Shown piece by piece: positions 1 to 6,165 of a stretch of DNA of 6,165 nucleotides. Under the pieces are notes generated by a model that saw only the letters and a list, made by a program, of their open reading frames with translations, ran no database searches and was not told the DNA's origin. The position numbers were made by a program, and so were the translations under genes. This DNA comes from Hydrogenophaga sp. Lineage in GTDB: Bacteria; Pseudomonadota; Gammaproteobacteria; Burkholderiales; Burkholderiaceae_C. Positions within the stretch are counted from its first letter, which is position 1. Each line of letters opens with the position of its first letter. The stretch is taken from positions 1 through 6,165 of the forward strand of contig JAIFNE010000222.1 of assembly GCA_020047875.1 (NCBI GenBank), given 5' to 3'.

Positions 1-800
1 TCGGCTTTGGCCCCTACCAGGACGCCATGTGGAGCGACACCCCGTTTGGCTGGCACTCGCTGCTGTCGGTGGCGCTCAACCTGCACCTGATTCACCCGCG
101 CGAGGTGATCGAGGCGGTGGAGTCGGCGCACCGCGAGCGTGGCGCTCAGGCGCTGCCGCTGGCCAGCGTGGAGGGCTTTGTTCGCCAGCTGCTGGGCTGG
201 CGCGAGTTTGTGCGCGGCGTCTACTGGCAGACCATGCCCGGGCTGAAAACCGCCAACCACTTCGGCCACGCGCGCGACCTGCCGCGCTGGTACTGGACGG
301 GTGAGACGCAAATGGCCTGCCTGCGCGATGCCATCGGCCAGACGCTGGCACACGGCTATGCCCACCACATCCAGCGCCTGATGGTCACCGGCCAGTTTGC
401 GCTGCTCGCCGGCATCGATCCGCAGCAGGTGGCCAACTGGTACCTCGCCGTCTATGTGGACGCGATCGAATGGGTGGAGCTGCCCAACGTGGCCGGCATG
501 GCGCTGTATGCCGACGGCGGGCGCTTCACCAGCAAGCCCTACATCGCCAGTGGCCAGTACATCGACCGCATGAGCAACCACTGCAAAGGCTGCCGCTACC
601 GGCCCGCTGAACGCACCGGGCCCCACGCCTGCCCGATCACCACGCTCTACTGGGCCTTTCTCGACCGCCACGAAGCCGAGCTGGCGGCCAATCCGCGCAG
701 CGCCCTGATGGTGCGCAACCTCGCGCGGCTGAGCGCCGACGAACGCCTCGCGATCCGCGAGCAGGCGCAGGACCAGCTGCGGTCGGTGGACCAGCTTTAG
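1..800 (+). CDS. Iron-sulfur bacterial cryptochrome/(6-4) photolyase, PhrB type (3' part, N-terminus outside window)
   Basis: C-terminal ~265 residues of a photolyase-related protein; the reading frame is open from base 3 (it begins GFGPYQDAM) and ends at TAG 798-800. The ATG at 27 is internal, because FGPYQDAM is a conserved part of the FAD-binding domain. Enzymes of this family use FAD and blue light to repair (6-4) pyrimidine dimers and carry a 4Fe-4S cluster. Counting from the Met at 27, the four cluster cysteines are C98, C186, C189 and C202. Their spacing (88, 3, 13) equals that recalled for Agrobacterium PhrB (C350, C438, C441, C454). The conserved histidine pair in YAHHIQRLM (H113, H114) lies 15 residues after C98, as in PhrB. 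Other family blocks seen are VEGFVRQLLGWREFVRGVYW and YVDAIEWVELPNVAGMAL. About 250 residues, the N-terminal alpha/beta antenna domain, should lie to the left. It converges on the rhombosortase gene and overlaps it by 4 bases. A cryptochrome-like sensory role cannot be excluded. Confidence 0.93.
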   Translation, partial: GFGPYQDAMWSDTPFGWHSLLSVALNLHLIHPREVIEAVESAHRERGAQALPLASVEGFVRQLLGWREFVRGVYWQTMPGLKTANHFGHARDLPRWYWTGETQMACLRDAIGQTLAHGYAHHIQRLMVTGQFALLAGIDPQQVANWYLAVYVDAIEWVELPNVAGMALYADGGRFTSKPYIASGQYIDRMSNHCKGCRYRPAERTGPHACPITTLYWAFLDRHEAELAANPRSALMVRNLARLSADERLAIREQAQDQLRSVDQL

Positions 801-1426
801 GCGCGTGCTGGGCTTGAGGCGCCGCGCGGCCCCAGCCGCCAGCCGCCGCCGAGCCAGACGGTGAACAACCCCAGCAGCAGGCCCCAGACACCGCCCGCCA
901 GGTGGGCAGCCCGCACCACCGACATCTCGTTGCCCGGGTCCCACACCACCGGCTGCGACCAGCCCTGCTCCAGCAGCAGCTTCGTGAGCAGGGCGAGCGC
1001 GAGCAGACCGCCCCAGCGCCGCGCCTTGGGCACCGACATGCGCTTGAACAGCAGATGCACCGCCAGCACCATCGCGCCCGCGTGCAGCACGCCCGAAAGT
1101 CCCACCGCATAGCCAATCTGCGGCCACCACAACAGGGTGATCGTGGTCAGAGGCCAGGCCAGCAGCCAGGCCAGGGTGCACAGGCGCGGCGGGTGCACCA
1201 CCCAGGCGGTGGCGGCCAGAGCGCCCAGCACGAGCTGGTTGCCGACCAGGTGCGGCGGATTCATGTGCACCCACGCGGTGGTCCAGACCGTCCAGGGTCT
1301 GGCTTGCCAATCCATCGACTGCCAGGTCAGCGCATCCAGCAGTCCTTTGCTGGACCACCACAGCAGCATGCTCGCCACCCCGTGCAGCGCGCACAGCAGC
1401 AGCCAGTCGCGCGCCGCGGGCTTCAT
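797..1426 (-). CDS. Rhomboid-family intramembrane serine protease, rhombosortase (RrtA) type
   Basis: A 209-residue polytopic inner-membrane protein with about six hydrophobic segments (roughly residues 8-25, 64-78, 84-100, 107-127, 138-152, 173-193). Rhomboid features are HLVGN (H59, N63) after WTVWTTAWVHMNPP, the serine motif GLSGVLHA with nucleophile S111, and AAHLAG with H175 as the dyad base. The short length, GLSGVLH, a KLLLEQ stretch (149-154) and AHLAG resemble the rhombosortase subfamily more than GlpG. Known rhombosortases (RrtA of Vibrio) trim the C-terminal GlyGly-CTERM anchor of proteins exported by type II secretion; that this protein does so is inferred. Differences from the usual motifs are Ala for Gly after LH (A116) and Ala for Glu before H175. 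The start is the ATG at 1426-1424, which overlaps the glnE stop as ATGA. No Shine-Dalgarno is seen, so coupling to glnE translation is likely. Its TAA stop (799-797) shares bases with the photolyase stop. It could instead be a generic small rhomboid. Confidence 0.85.
   Translation of the reverse strand: MKPAARDWLLLCALHGVASMLLWWSSKGLLDALTWQSMDWQARPWTVWTTAWVHMNPPHLVGNQLVLGALAATAWVVHPPRLCTLAWLLAWPLTTITLLWWPQIGYAVGLSGVLHAGAMVLAVHLLFKRMSVPKARRWGGLLALALLTKLLLEQGWSQPVVWDPGNEMSVVRAAHLAGGVWGLLLGLFTVWLGGGWRLGPRGASSPARA
1423..1426 (-). promoter_or_regulatory. ATGA stop/start overlap, glnE to rhombosortase (translational coupling)
   Basis: On the minus strand, the ATG of the rhombosortase gene (1426-1424) overlaps the TGA of glnE (1425-1423). 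The bases just upstream read ACCCGCGCCGCC and contain no Shine-Dalgarno-like AGGAGG. Ribosomes that finish glnE probably restart here. The overlap is read directly from the sequence; coupling is inferred from the arrangement. Confidence 0.6.
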
Positions 1427-4350
1427 GGCGGCGCGGGTGAGCGGTCGGGCTCAGTGCCGAGCACGTGTTGCCACAAAGCCAGCACCGCCGCGGCGGCCTC
1501 CTGCACCAGGGTGTTGTCGATCTGGGTCGGCGCTTCGTCGAGACGGGCATGGTGCTGCACGATGCGCAGCTCGCGGTAGGCCTGGGCCGCCGCTTCACCC
1601 AGGCCCGCGGGCAGCAAACCGGCCGCCTCGGCAATGCGCAGCAGCTTGGTGTTGCCCAGGTTGGGCCGAAGTTCGGGGTGTTGCCGCGAGTGCGCCAGCA
1701 CCAAATATTGCACCGCAAACTCCACATCCACCATGCCGCCGGCGCTGTGCTTCACATCGAACAAGTCGCCGCGCACCGGCCGCGCGCTGCGAATTTTCTG
1801 CCGCATCGAACGGATCTCGCTGGCCAGCGCCTGTGTGTCGCGCTCGGCGGTGATCACCGCTTCCCGCACCACGTTGAACCGCTCGCGCAGACTGGGGCCG
1901 GGTCGCCCCAAGGCAGGGTCAGCCCCCTCGGGGGGCAGCGCACCACGCGCAGCGGGAAGCGTGGGGGCGTCAACCTCCACCCCAGCGCTTTCGTCGCCAG
2001 CCATCACAAACCGGGCCCGGGTCATGGCCTGGTGTTCCCAGGTCCAGGCGGTGTTGGAGCCGCGCTGCAGCTGATAGGCCGCGTAGGCATCAAAGCTGGT
2101 CACCAGCAAGCCGGCGTTGCCGTTGGGGCGCAGGGCGGTGTCGATTTCGTACAGGTCACCCTCGCCCGTTTTCACCGTCAGCCAGGCGATGAGCTTGCGC
2201 ACGAAGGTGGCGTAGATCTCGCCGGCGTTCTCGTGTTCGTCTTCGTAGACAAACACGATGTCCAGATCGCTGCCGTAACCCAGCTCCTTCCCGCCCAGCT
2301 TGCCGTAGGCAATGATGGCCACGCGCGGCTGCTCCCGGTGGCGTTGCTTCAGGCGCGCCCAGCACCAGCGGGCCGACACGCGCAACACCGCATCGGCCAG
2401 CGCGCTCAGGTCGTCGGCCACTTCTTCCACCGTGAGTCTGCGCTCCACATCGCGCGCCAGAGTGCGAAAGACCTCGGCGTGGTGGGCGCGGCGCAGCAGG
2501 TTCAACAGCTCTTCTTCGTTGTCTTCGCCGGTCGATTGCAGGGCCGTCAGGCGCGCCGCGAGCTCTTGCTCGAACTGCGCGGCGCTGAAGCGCTCGTTCA
2601 GCATCTGCGGGCTGGCCAGCTCGTCGATCACACCCGGGTGCTTGAGCAGATAGCGCGCGGGCCAGCGCGCCGCGCCCAGCAGGCGCAGCAGGCGCTCGTG
2701 CACCGCCGGGCGTTCCTGCAGCAGGGCCAGGTAGCTTTCGCGGCGAAACAGCGGCTCGACCCAGTCGGCCATGCGCAGGCAGGCTTCTTCGCTCACACGC
2801 CCCTCCTCCAGCCAGGCCCCGGTGCGCTCGATCAGCCGCACCAGGCGCACCCGCGCGTCTTCACGCAGCGCCAGAAAACGCGGCTGCCCCACCCACTGCC
2901 CGACCCGCTCGGCCAGCACCGCCGGCAGCTGAGGAAGCACGCTGCCGAGGTCGTCCACCGCGTTGCGTCCATTGCCACAGCCCTTGCCTTTGCACTGCCC
3001 CGACCCGGCGCCACCGAGCAGCGTGTCAAATTCCTGTGCCACCGTTTCGCGGTGGGCATCGAGCGTGTGCAGGAACTCGCACAGGTTGGCGCAGCCCATG
3101 CTCGCGGCCAGCCAGGCCAGGTCGTCGTCGCGGGTGGGCAGGGTGTGGGTCTGCTGGTCGTCGAGGTACTGCACACGGTGCTCGACACGGCGCAGGAACA
3201 CATAGGCCTCACCCAGCGCCTGTGCGGTGGCCTGTGGCATGAGCTGGGCGCGGGCCAGGCGTGCCAGCGCGTCCAGCGTGGGCCGGGTGCGCAGTTCGGG
3301 GAACTGGCCGCCACGCACCACCTGCAGCAGCTGCACGGTGAACTCGATTTCCCGAATACCGCCGCGCGAGAGCTTCACATCGTTGGCACGGCCGGGGTTG
3401 CCGGCGGCGCGCTTGGCCGCGTGTTCGCGGATCTGGCGGTGCAGGCTGCGCAGCGCGTCGAACACGCTGTAGTCGAGGTACCGGCGGAATACGAACGGCA
3501 GCACCAGCGAGCGCAAGCCGCTGGCACTGCCATTGCCTAAGGATGCCCGGGGCGCGATCACCCGGCTCTTGAGCCAGGCGAAGCGTTCCCACTCGCGGCC
3601 CTGCACCAGAAAATAGGTTTCGAGTGCGCTGGCAGACACCGCGCTGGGCCCGGAATTGCCGTTGGGCCGCAGCGCCAGGTCGACCCGGAACACCTGGCCG
3701 TGCTCGGTCACCTCGCCGATGGTGTTGTAGATGTGTTTGACGGCTTTGCCAAAGTACTCGTGGTTGCTGATGCGCTGGCGGCCGTGCTCGTTGCCTGCGG
3801 TTTCGCCGTCTTCGTCGTAGACGTAGATCAGGTCGATGTCGCTGGACACATTGAGCTCGCGCGCCCCCAGCTTGCCCATGCCAATCACCCACAGCTGGGC
3901 GCGCACAGGCGCTGCGGGCGCGGTTCCCGCGGGCGCCCGTTCAGCAGCAACCAGCGGCGCGCCGTGCAGCGCGTCGAGCTCGGCGAAGGCCAGGTGGCAG
4001 GCCACATCGAGCGCAAGTTCGGCCAGTTCGGTCATGGCGCGGGTGATCACCGCCAGCCCCTCGCCCGCTTCGCAGTCCAGCACTGCCAGCCGCTCCAGCG
4101 TCAGCTGGCGCAACACGCGCAGCGCCGCCGCCGTGGGCAGCCCGCTGGCCAGCAATGCATCGAGGCAGCTTTGCAGTGTCTCGCGCACCGGCGCGCCGGG
4201 CGGCAGCAGGTGAAGCTCGGCCGCATGCCGCCGGCGCACCCGCTGCACGAACCGCGAGTGGTCTGCGCCCCCGGCGGGCGTCAACTGGGCCGACCCACAA
4301 TGGTCTCGGACTGCGGAACCTAGAGCATGGCTGGCCGTCATAATTTGCAT
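1423..4350 (-). CDS. glnE: Bifunctional glutamine synthetase adenylyltransferase / adenylyl-removing enzyme
   Basis: GlnE adds AMP to, and removes it from, glutamine synthetase under control of PII (GlnB) and glutamine, setting ammonium assimilation. The 975 residues compare with 946 in E. coli. Two homologous halves are visible. The N-terminal (adenylyl-removing) nucleotidyltransferase domain has GMGKLG (157-162), D171/D173 in SSDIDLIYVYDED, D224 in VDLALRPNGNSG, then RGGIREIEFTVQ (329-340). The C-terminal (adenylylating) domain has YGKLGG (682-687), D695/D697 in GSDLDIVFVYED, D737 in IDTALRPNGNAG, then AGGMVDVEFAVQ (870-881). All metal-binding aspartates are present, so both activities are expected. 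Oddities are an Ala/Pro/Gly-rich insert of about 32 residues (787-818), which contains the repeat at 1900-1968, and a Cys/Gly-rich stretch at 446-462 in the linker between the halves. The start is placed at ATG 4350; ATG 4341 (Met4, MTASHAL) is an equally plausible start, and neither has a clear Shine-Dalgarno. It is followed by the rhombosortase gene in an ATGA overlap and diverges from the yhdP-like gene. Confidence 0.97.
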   Translation of the reverse strand: MQIMTASHALGSAVRDHCGSAQLTPAGGADHSRFVQRVRRRHAAELHLLPPGAPVRETLQSCLDALLASGLPTAAALRVLRQLTLERLAVLDCEAGEGLAVITRAMTELAELALDVACHLAFAELDALHGAPLVAAERAPAGTAPAAPVRAQLWVIGMGKLGARELNVSSDIDLIYVYDEDGETAGNEHGRQRISNHEYFGKAVKHIYNTIGEVTEHGQVFRVDLALRPNGNSGPSAVSASALETYFLVQGREWERFAWLKSRVIAPRASLGNGSASGLRSLVLPFVFRRYLDYSVFDALRSLHRQIREHAAKRAAGNPGRANDVKLSRGGIREIEFTVQLLQVVRGGQFPELRTRPTLDALARLARAQLMPQATAQALGEAYVFLRRVEHRVQYLDDQQTHTLPTRDDDLAWLAASMGCANLCEFLHTLDAHRETVAQEFDTLLGGAGSGQCKGKGCGNGRNAVDDLGSVLPQLPAVLAERVGQWVGQPRFLALREDARVRLVRLIERTGAWLEEGRVSEEACLRMADWVEPLFRRESYLALLQERPAVHERLLRLLGAARWPARYLLKHPGVIDELASPQMLNERFSAAQFEQELAARLTALQSTGEDNEEELLNLLRRAHHAEVFRTLARDVERRLTVEEVADDLSALADAVLRVSARWCWARLKQRHREQPRVAIIAYGKLGGKELGYGSDLDIVFVYEDEHENAGEIYATFVRKLIAWLTVKTGEGDLYEIDTALRPNGNAGLLVTSFDAYAAYQLQRGSNTAWTWEHQAMTRARFVMAGDESAGVEVDAPTLPAARGALPPEGADPALGRPGPSLRERFNVVREAVITAERDTQALASEIRSMRQKIRSARPVRGDLFDVKHSAGGMVDVEFAVQYLVLAHSRQHPELRPNLGNTKLLRIAEAAGLLPAGLGEAAAQAYRELRIVQHHARLDEAPTQIDNTLVQEAAAAVLALWQHVLGTEPDRSPAPP
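1900..1968. repeat. GC-rich palindromic REP-like element embedded in frame in glnE
   Basis: The core GCCCCCTCGGGGGGC (1922-1936) forms a 6-bp perfect stem with a TCG loop. A weaker outer pairing joins GCCCC at 1905-1909 with GGGGC at 1964-1968. From memory, similar sequences (a CCCCCTCGGGGGG core, a nearby GCCCCAAGG, and a GCGTGGGGGC end) are dispersed many times between genes in Comamonadaceae genomes; this was not searched. Within glnE it encodes about residues 795-818, a stretch rich in Ala, Pro and Gly. That stretch has no counterpart in E. coli GlnE, where GD (here 785-786) is followed directly by PQLTAQFDAVRR. The reading frame stays open through it. The boundaries are approximate. Confidence 0.55.
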
Positions 4351-4360
4351 TGGATATGAA
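4339..4360. promoter_or_regulatory. Divergent start region of glnE and yhdP-like gene, with weak candidate -10 box
   Basis: Only five bases (4351-4355) separate the start codons of the two divergent genes, so the control signals must overlap coding sequence. On the plus strand, CATAAT (4339-4344) matches TATAAT at 5 of 6 positions. It would place a transcript start near 4351, giving an almost leaderless yhdP mRNA, but no convincing -35 box lies upstream. On the minus strand, TTGATC (4380-4375) lies 17 bases before CATATC (4357-4352), a weak sigma70-like pair for glnE. No NtrC or sigma54 (GG-N10-GC with TGGCAC-like) site was recognised. These are eye-level matches only. Confidence 0.22.
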
Positions 4361-6165
4361 CCGCAGCCCCGAGCCGATCAACCCCTCCCCTCGAGGTGTC
4401 AAGACACTGTCGGTCGTGACGCGCGTCCTGTTGTGGCTGGTGCTGGCAGCGTGGGGCTTGTTCGCGCTGAGCTGGGCGCTGCTGCAACTCTGGATTGTGC
4501 CGGGGATCGGCGAGTGGCGCCCGGAGCTGGAGCGCTGGGCCAGCCGGGCTGTGGGGGTACCGGTGAAGGTGGGTGCGATCGAGGCCCTGCCACGGGCCGC
4601 AGACACCGGCAGACTGCCCGAGTTCCTGCCCTCCTTCATGCCTGCATTCGAGTTGCGCGACGTGCGCCTGTACGACGCGCAGGGCCGGGTGGCGCTGCAA
4701 CTGCCGCAGGTGCGTGCGTCGGTCTCGGTCGGGTCGTTGTGGCGGCTGCGGGCGCAGCAGCTGGTGATCGAGCGGCCGGTGCTGGATGTGCGGCGAACCG
4801 CCGCGGGCCGGATCGAGGTGGCTGGGCTCGACATGTCGGCTGGCGATACGGGACCCGGTGGTGGGGTGGAATGGTTGTTCGATCAGCCCGAATTCGTGAT
4901 TCAGGGCGGTGAGGTGCGCTGGACCGACGAACTGCGCCAGCAGCCGGTGCTGACCCTGCAGGCGCTCGATCTGGTGTTGCGCAACACCGCGCGCACCCAC
5001 AAGCTGCGGCTGGACGCCACACCGCCCGCGTCCTGGGGCGAGCGCTTCAACCTACGGGCGGACCTGCGCGAGCCGCTGCTGGGTTTTGGCGGCCCACCCG
5101 CGGTGCCCGGCCAGCCCTGGCGGCGCTGGGATGGTCAGCTGTACGCCGACTTTGCGCGGGCCGACGTGGCGCGCTTGCGCGCCTACCTCGATCTCTCGCG
5201 CTGGGGTGTGGTGGTGCAGTCGGGTGCGGGCTCGCTTCGGGTCTGGGCCGATCTGGCGCGCGGCCAGTTGGGCGGTGTCACCGCCGATCTTGATCTGCGG
5301 GCGGTCGATGCGCAGCTGGGCGCCAACCTGCCGCCGCTGCAACTGGACACGCTGCACGGGCGGCTCGCCGCCCAGTGGAGCGCAAACCGCCTGGCGCTGA
5401 GCGCTGACGATTTGCACTTTCGCACCCGTGAGGGCGAGACCTGGCCCGGCGGGCAGCTCCGGTTCACGCAGGACACGGCCGGCCCGAACCTGCCGCCCAC
5501 GCTCAGCGCGATCGCGGCCCGCCTGCCGCTGCCAGACAACGCCCGCGGGCTGCTGGCGAGCCTGCAGCCCGCGGGCCTGGCGACCAACCTCAGCCTGGAC
5601 TGGCAAGGCAAGCCCGGCGCCGCGCTGGCCAGCGGCAGCCCGCCCGACTGGCAGCAAGGCCGCTACCGCGCCAAGGGCCGCGTGACCGGGTTGACGCTGG
5701 CCAGCCAGCCCCCCGAGCGGCCCTCCAACGCCACCGACGGCCTGCTCCCCGGGCGTCCTGGCATCGCTGGTGCGGCGGTTGAATTCGACCTCAACGAACA
5801 GGGCGGGCGGGCCCGGCTCAGCGTCAGCGACGGCGCCCTCGATCTGCCCGGCATCTTTGAAGACCCGGTACTGCCGCTGCAGCGGCTCGAGGCCGACGCC
5901 AGCTGGCGCCTGCAGGGCGAGCGCATCGAGGTGGCGCTGGACGGCCTGCGGCTGGCCAACGCCGACATCGAAGGCGGCGGGCAGCTGCGCTGGCACACCA
6001 GCGAGCCGGGGCAAAGCCGCTCGGGTTCGCGCTTCCCGGGCGTGCTCGACCTCAGCGCCTCCCTCACGCGGGCGCGTGCCGAGCAGGTGCACCGCTATCT
6101 GCCGCTGTCGGTGGGGCCGCAGGCGCGGCGCTATGTGCGCGAGGCGGTGCAAAGCGGCCAGGCCA
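4356..6165 (+). CDS. YhdP/AsmA-like envelope protein (DUF3971, TIGR02099 family), 3' end outside window
   Basis: The frame is open from ATG 4356 to the right edge, giving about 603 residues of a protein that in this family usually has about 1,200-1,400. A short basic N-terminus is followed by one hydrophobic segment (about residues 21-47), an inner-membrane anchor. The rest is beta-rich and periplasmic. Family blocks include IVPGIGEWRPELERWASRAVGVPV (47-70), FELRDVRLYDAQGRVALQLP (98-117) and SLWRLRAQQLVIERPVLDVRR (127-147). E. coli YhdP, with TamB and YdbH, forms a groove-like bridge that carries phospholipid from inner to outer membrane; a similar role here is inferred by family. The 4356 start is chosen because it is the only ATG before the membrane segment; no good Shine-Dalgarno precedes it. 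Pro/Gly/Ser-rich stretches near residues 435-475 and 548-560 are probably loops. It is divergent from glnE, an arrangement that seems common in Burkholderiales (from memory). The frame was followed codon by codon without any stop or shift. Confidence 0.9.
   Translation, partial: MNRSPEPINPSPRGVKTLSVVTRVLLWLVLAAWGLFALSWALLQLWIVPGIGEWRPELERWASRAVGVPVKVGAIEALPRAADTGRLPEFLPSFMPAFELRDVRLYDAQGRVALQLPQVRASVSVGSLWRLRAQQLVIERPVLDVRRTAAGRIEVAGLDMSAGDTGPGGGVEWLFDQPEFVIQGGEVRWTDELRQQPVLTLQALDLVLRNTARTHKLRLDATPPASWGERFNLRADLREPLLGFGGPPAVPGQPWRRWDGQLYADFARADVARLRAYLDLSRWGVVVQSGAGSLRVWADLARGQLGGVTADLDLRAVDAQLGANLPPLQLDTLHGRLAAQWSANRLALSADDLHFRTREGETWPGGQLRFTQDTAGPNLPPTLSAIAARLPLPDNARGLLASLQPAGLATNLSLDWQGKPGAALASGSPPDWQQGRYRAKGRVTGLTLASQPPERPSNATDGLLPGRPGIAGAAVEFDLNEQGGRARLSVSDGALDLPGIFEDPVLPLQRLEADASWRLQGERIEVALDGLRLANADIEGGGQLRWHTSEPGQSRSGSRFPGVLDLSASLTRARAEQVHRYLPLSVGPQARRYVREAVQSGQA

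Noticed and set aside
800..823. Possible hairpin GGCGC...GCGCC just after the photolyase stop as a terminator.
   Set aside because: The stem is only 5 bp with a 14-base loop, no T-run follows, and the bases encode the C-terminus of the rhombosortase-like protein.
1922..1936. The GCCCCCTCGGGGGGC hairpin as an intrinsic terminator.
   Set aside because: It lies in the middle of glnE, has no T-run on either strand, and is better explained as the core of a repeat element.
1465..3540. Long open frame on the plus strand opposite glnE (691 codons).
   Set aside because: It is antisense to the unmistakable glnE sequence. High GC with strong third-position bias removes stops from the opposite frame; its translation is Gln/His/Arg/Ala-rich with no recognisable domain.
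4338..5000. Minus-strand open frames overlapping the start of the yhdP-like gene.
   Set aside because: They lie opposite the conserved YhdP N-terminus and membrane anchor and show no family resemblance of their own.
5052..6152. Long open frame on the minus strand opposite the yhdP-like gene (366 codons).
   Set aside because: It is the antisense shadow of a clear YhdP-family coding frame, with low-complexity Arg/Gln/Ala/Pro composition and no recognised family.
1..6165. A new defence, mobile or RNA-based system.
   Set aside because: All of the window is accounted for by four recognisable genes; no integrase, transposase, CRISPR repeats, tRNA, attachment-like direct repeats or unexplained stretch over 300 bases was seen.

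Overview
The window is very GC-rich and fully coding, with codon use biased to G/C at third positions. Its gene content and protein sequences point to a betaproteobacterium of the order Burkholderiales, most likely Comamonadaceae (Hydrogenophaga/Acidovorax-like). This placement is from recognised family resemblance, not a database search.

There are four genes and almost no intergenic DNA. From the left: (1) positions 1-800, plus strand, the C-terminal half of an iron-sulfur bacterial cryptochrome/(6-4) photolyase (PhrB type), with its N-terminal half outside the window. (2) Positions 797-1426, minus strand, a rhomboid-family intramembrane serine protease of the rhombosortase (RrtA) type. (3) Positions 1423-4350, minus strand, glnE, the bifunctional glutamine synthetase adenylyltransferase/adenylyl-removing enzyme, complete at 975 residues. 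(4) From 4356, plus strand, the N-terminal ~600 residues of a YhdP/AsmA-like envelope protein (DUF3971, TIGR02099 type) that runs off the right edge.

The junctions are tight. The photolyase and rhombosortase genes converge and both stop codons lie in the same four bases (797-800). glnE and the rhombosortase gene overlap by four bases in an ATGA arrangement, so they form one minus-strand transcription unit with probable translational coupling. glnE and the yhdP-like gene diverge with start codons only 5 bases apart, so their promoters must overlap each other or the coding regions.

The most unusual structure is inside glnE. Around 1900-1968 lies a GC-rich palindromic sequence that looks like the dispersed REP-like element common between genes in Comamonadaceae. 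Here it sits in frame and adds about 32 residues between the second nucleotidyltransferase domain and the C-terminal helical domain. The rest of glnE is intact. No RNA gene, CRISPR array, insertion sequence or complete new system is visible. The genes do not form one pathway: glnE serves nitrogen control, the photolyase DNA repair, and the other two cell-envelope functions.
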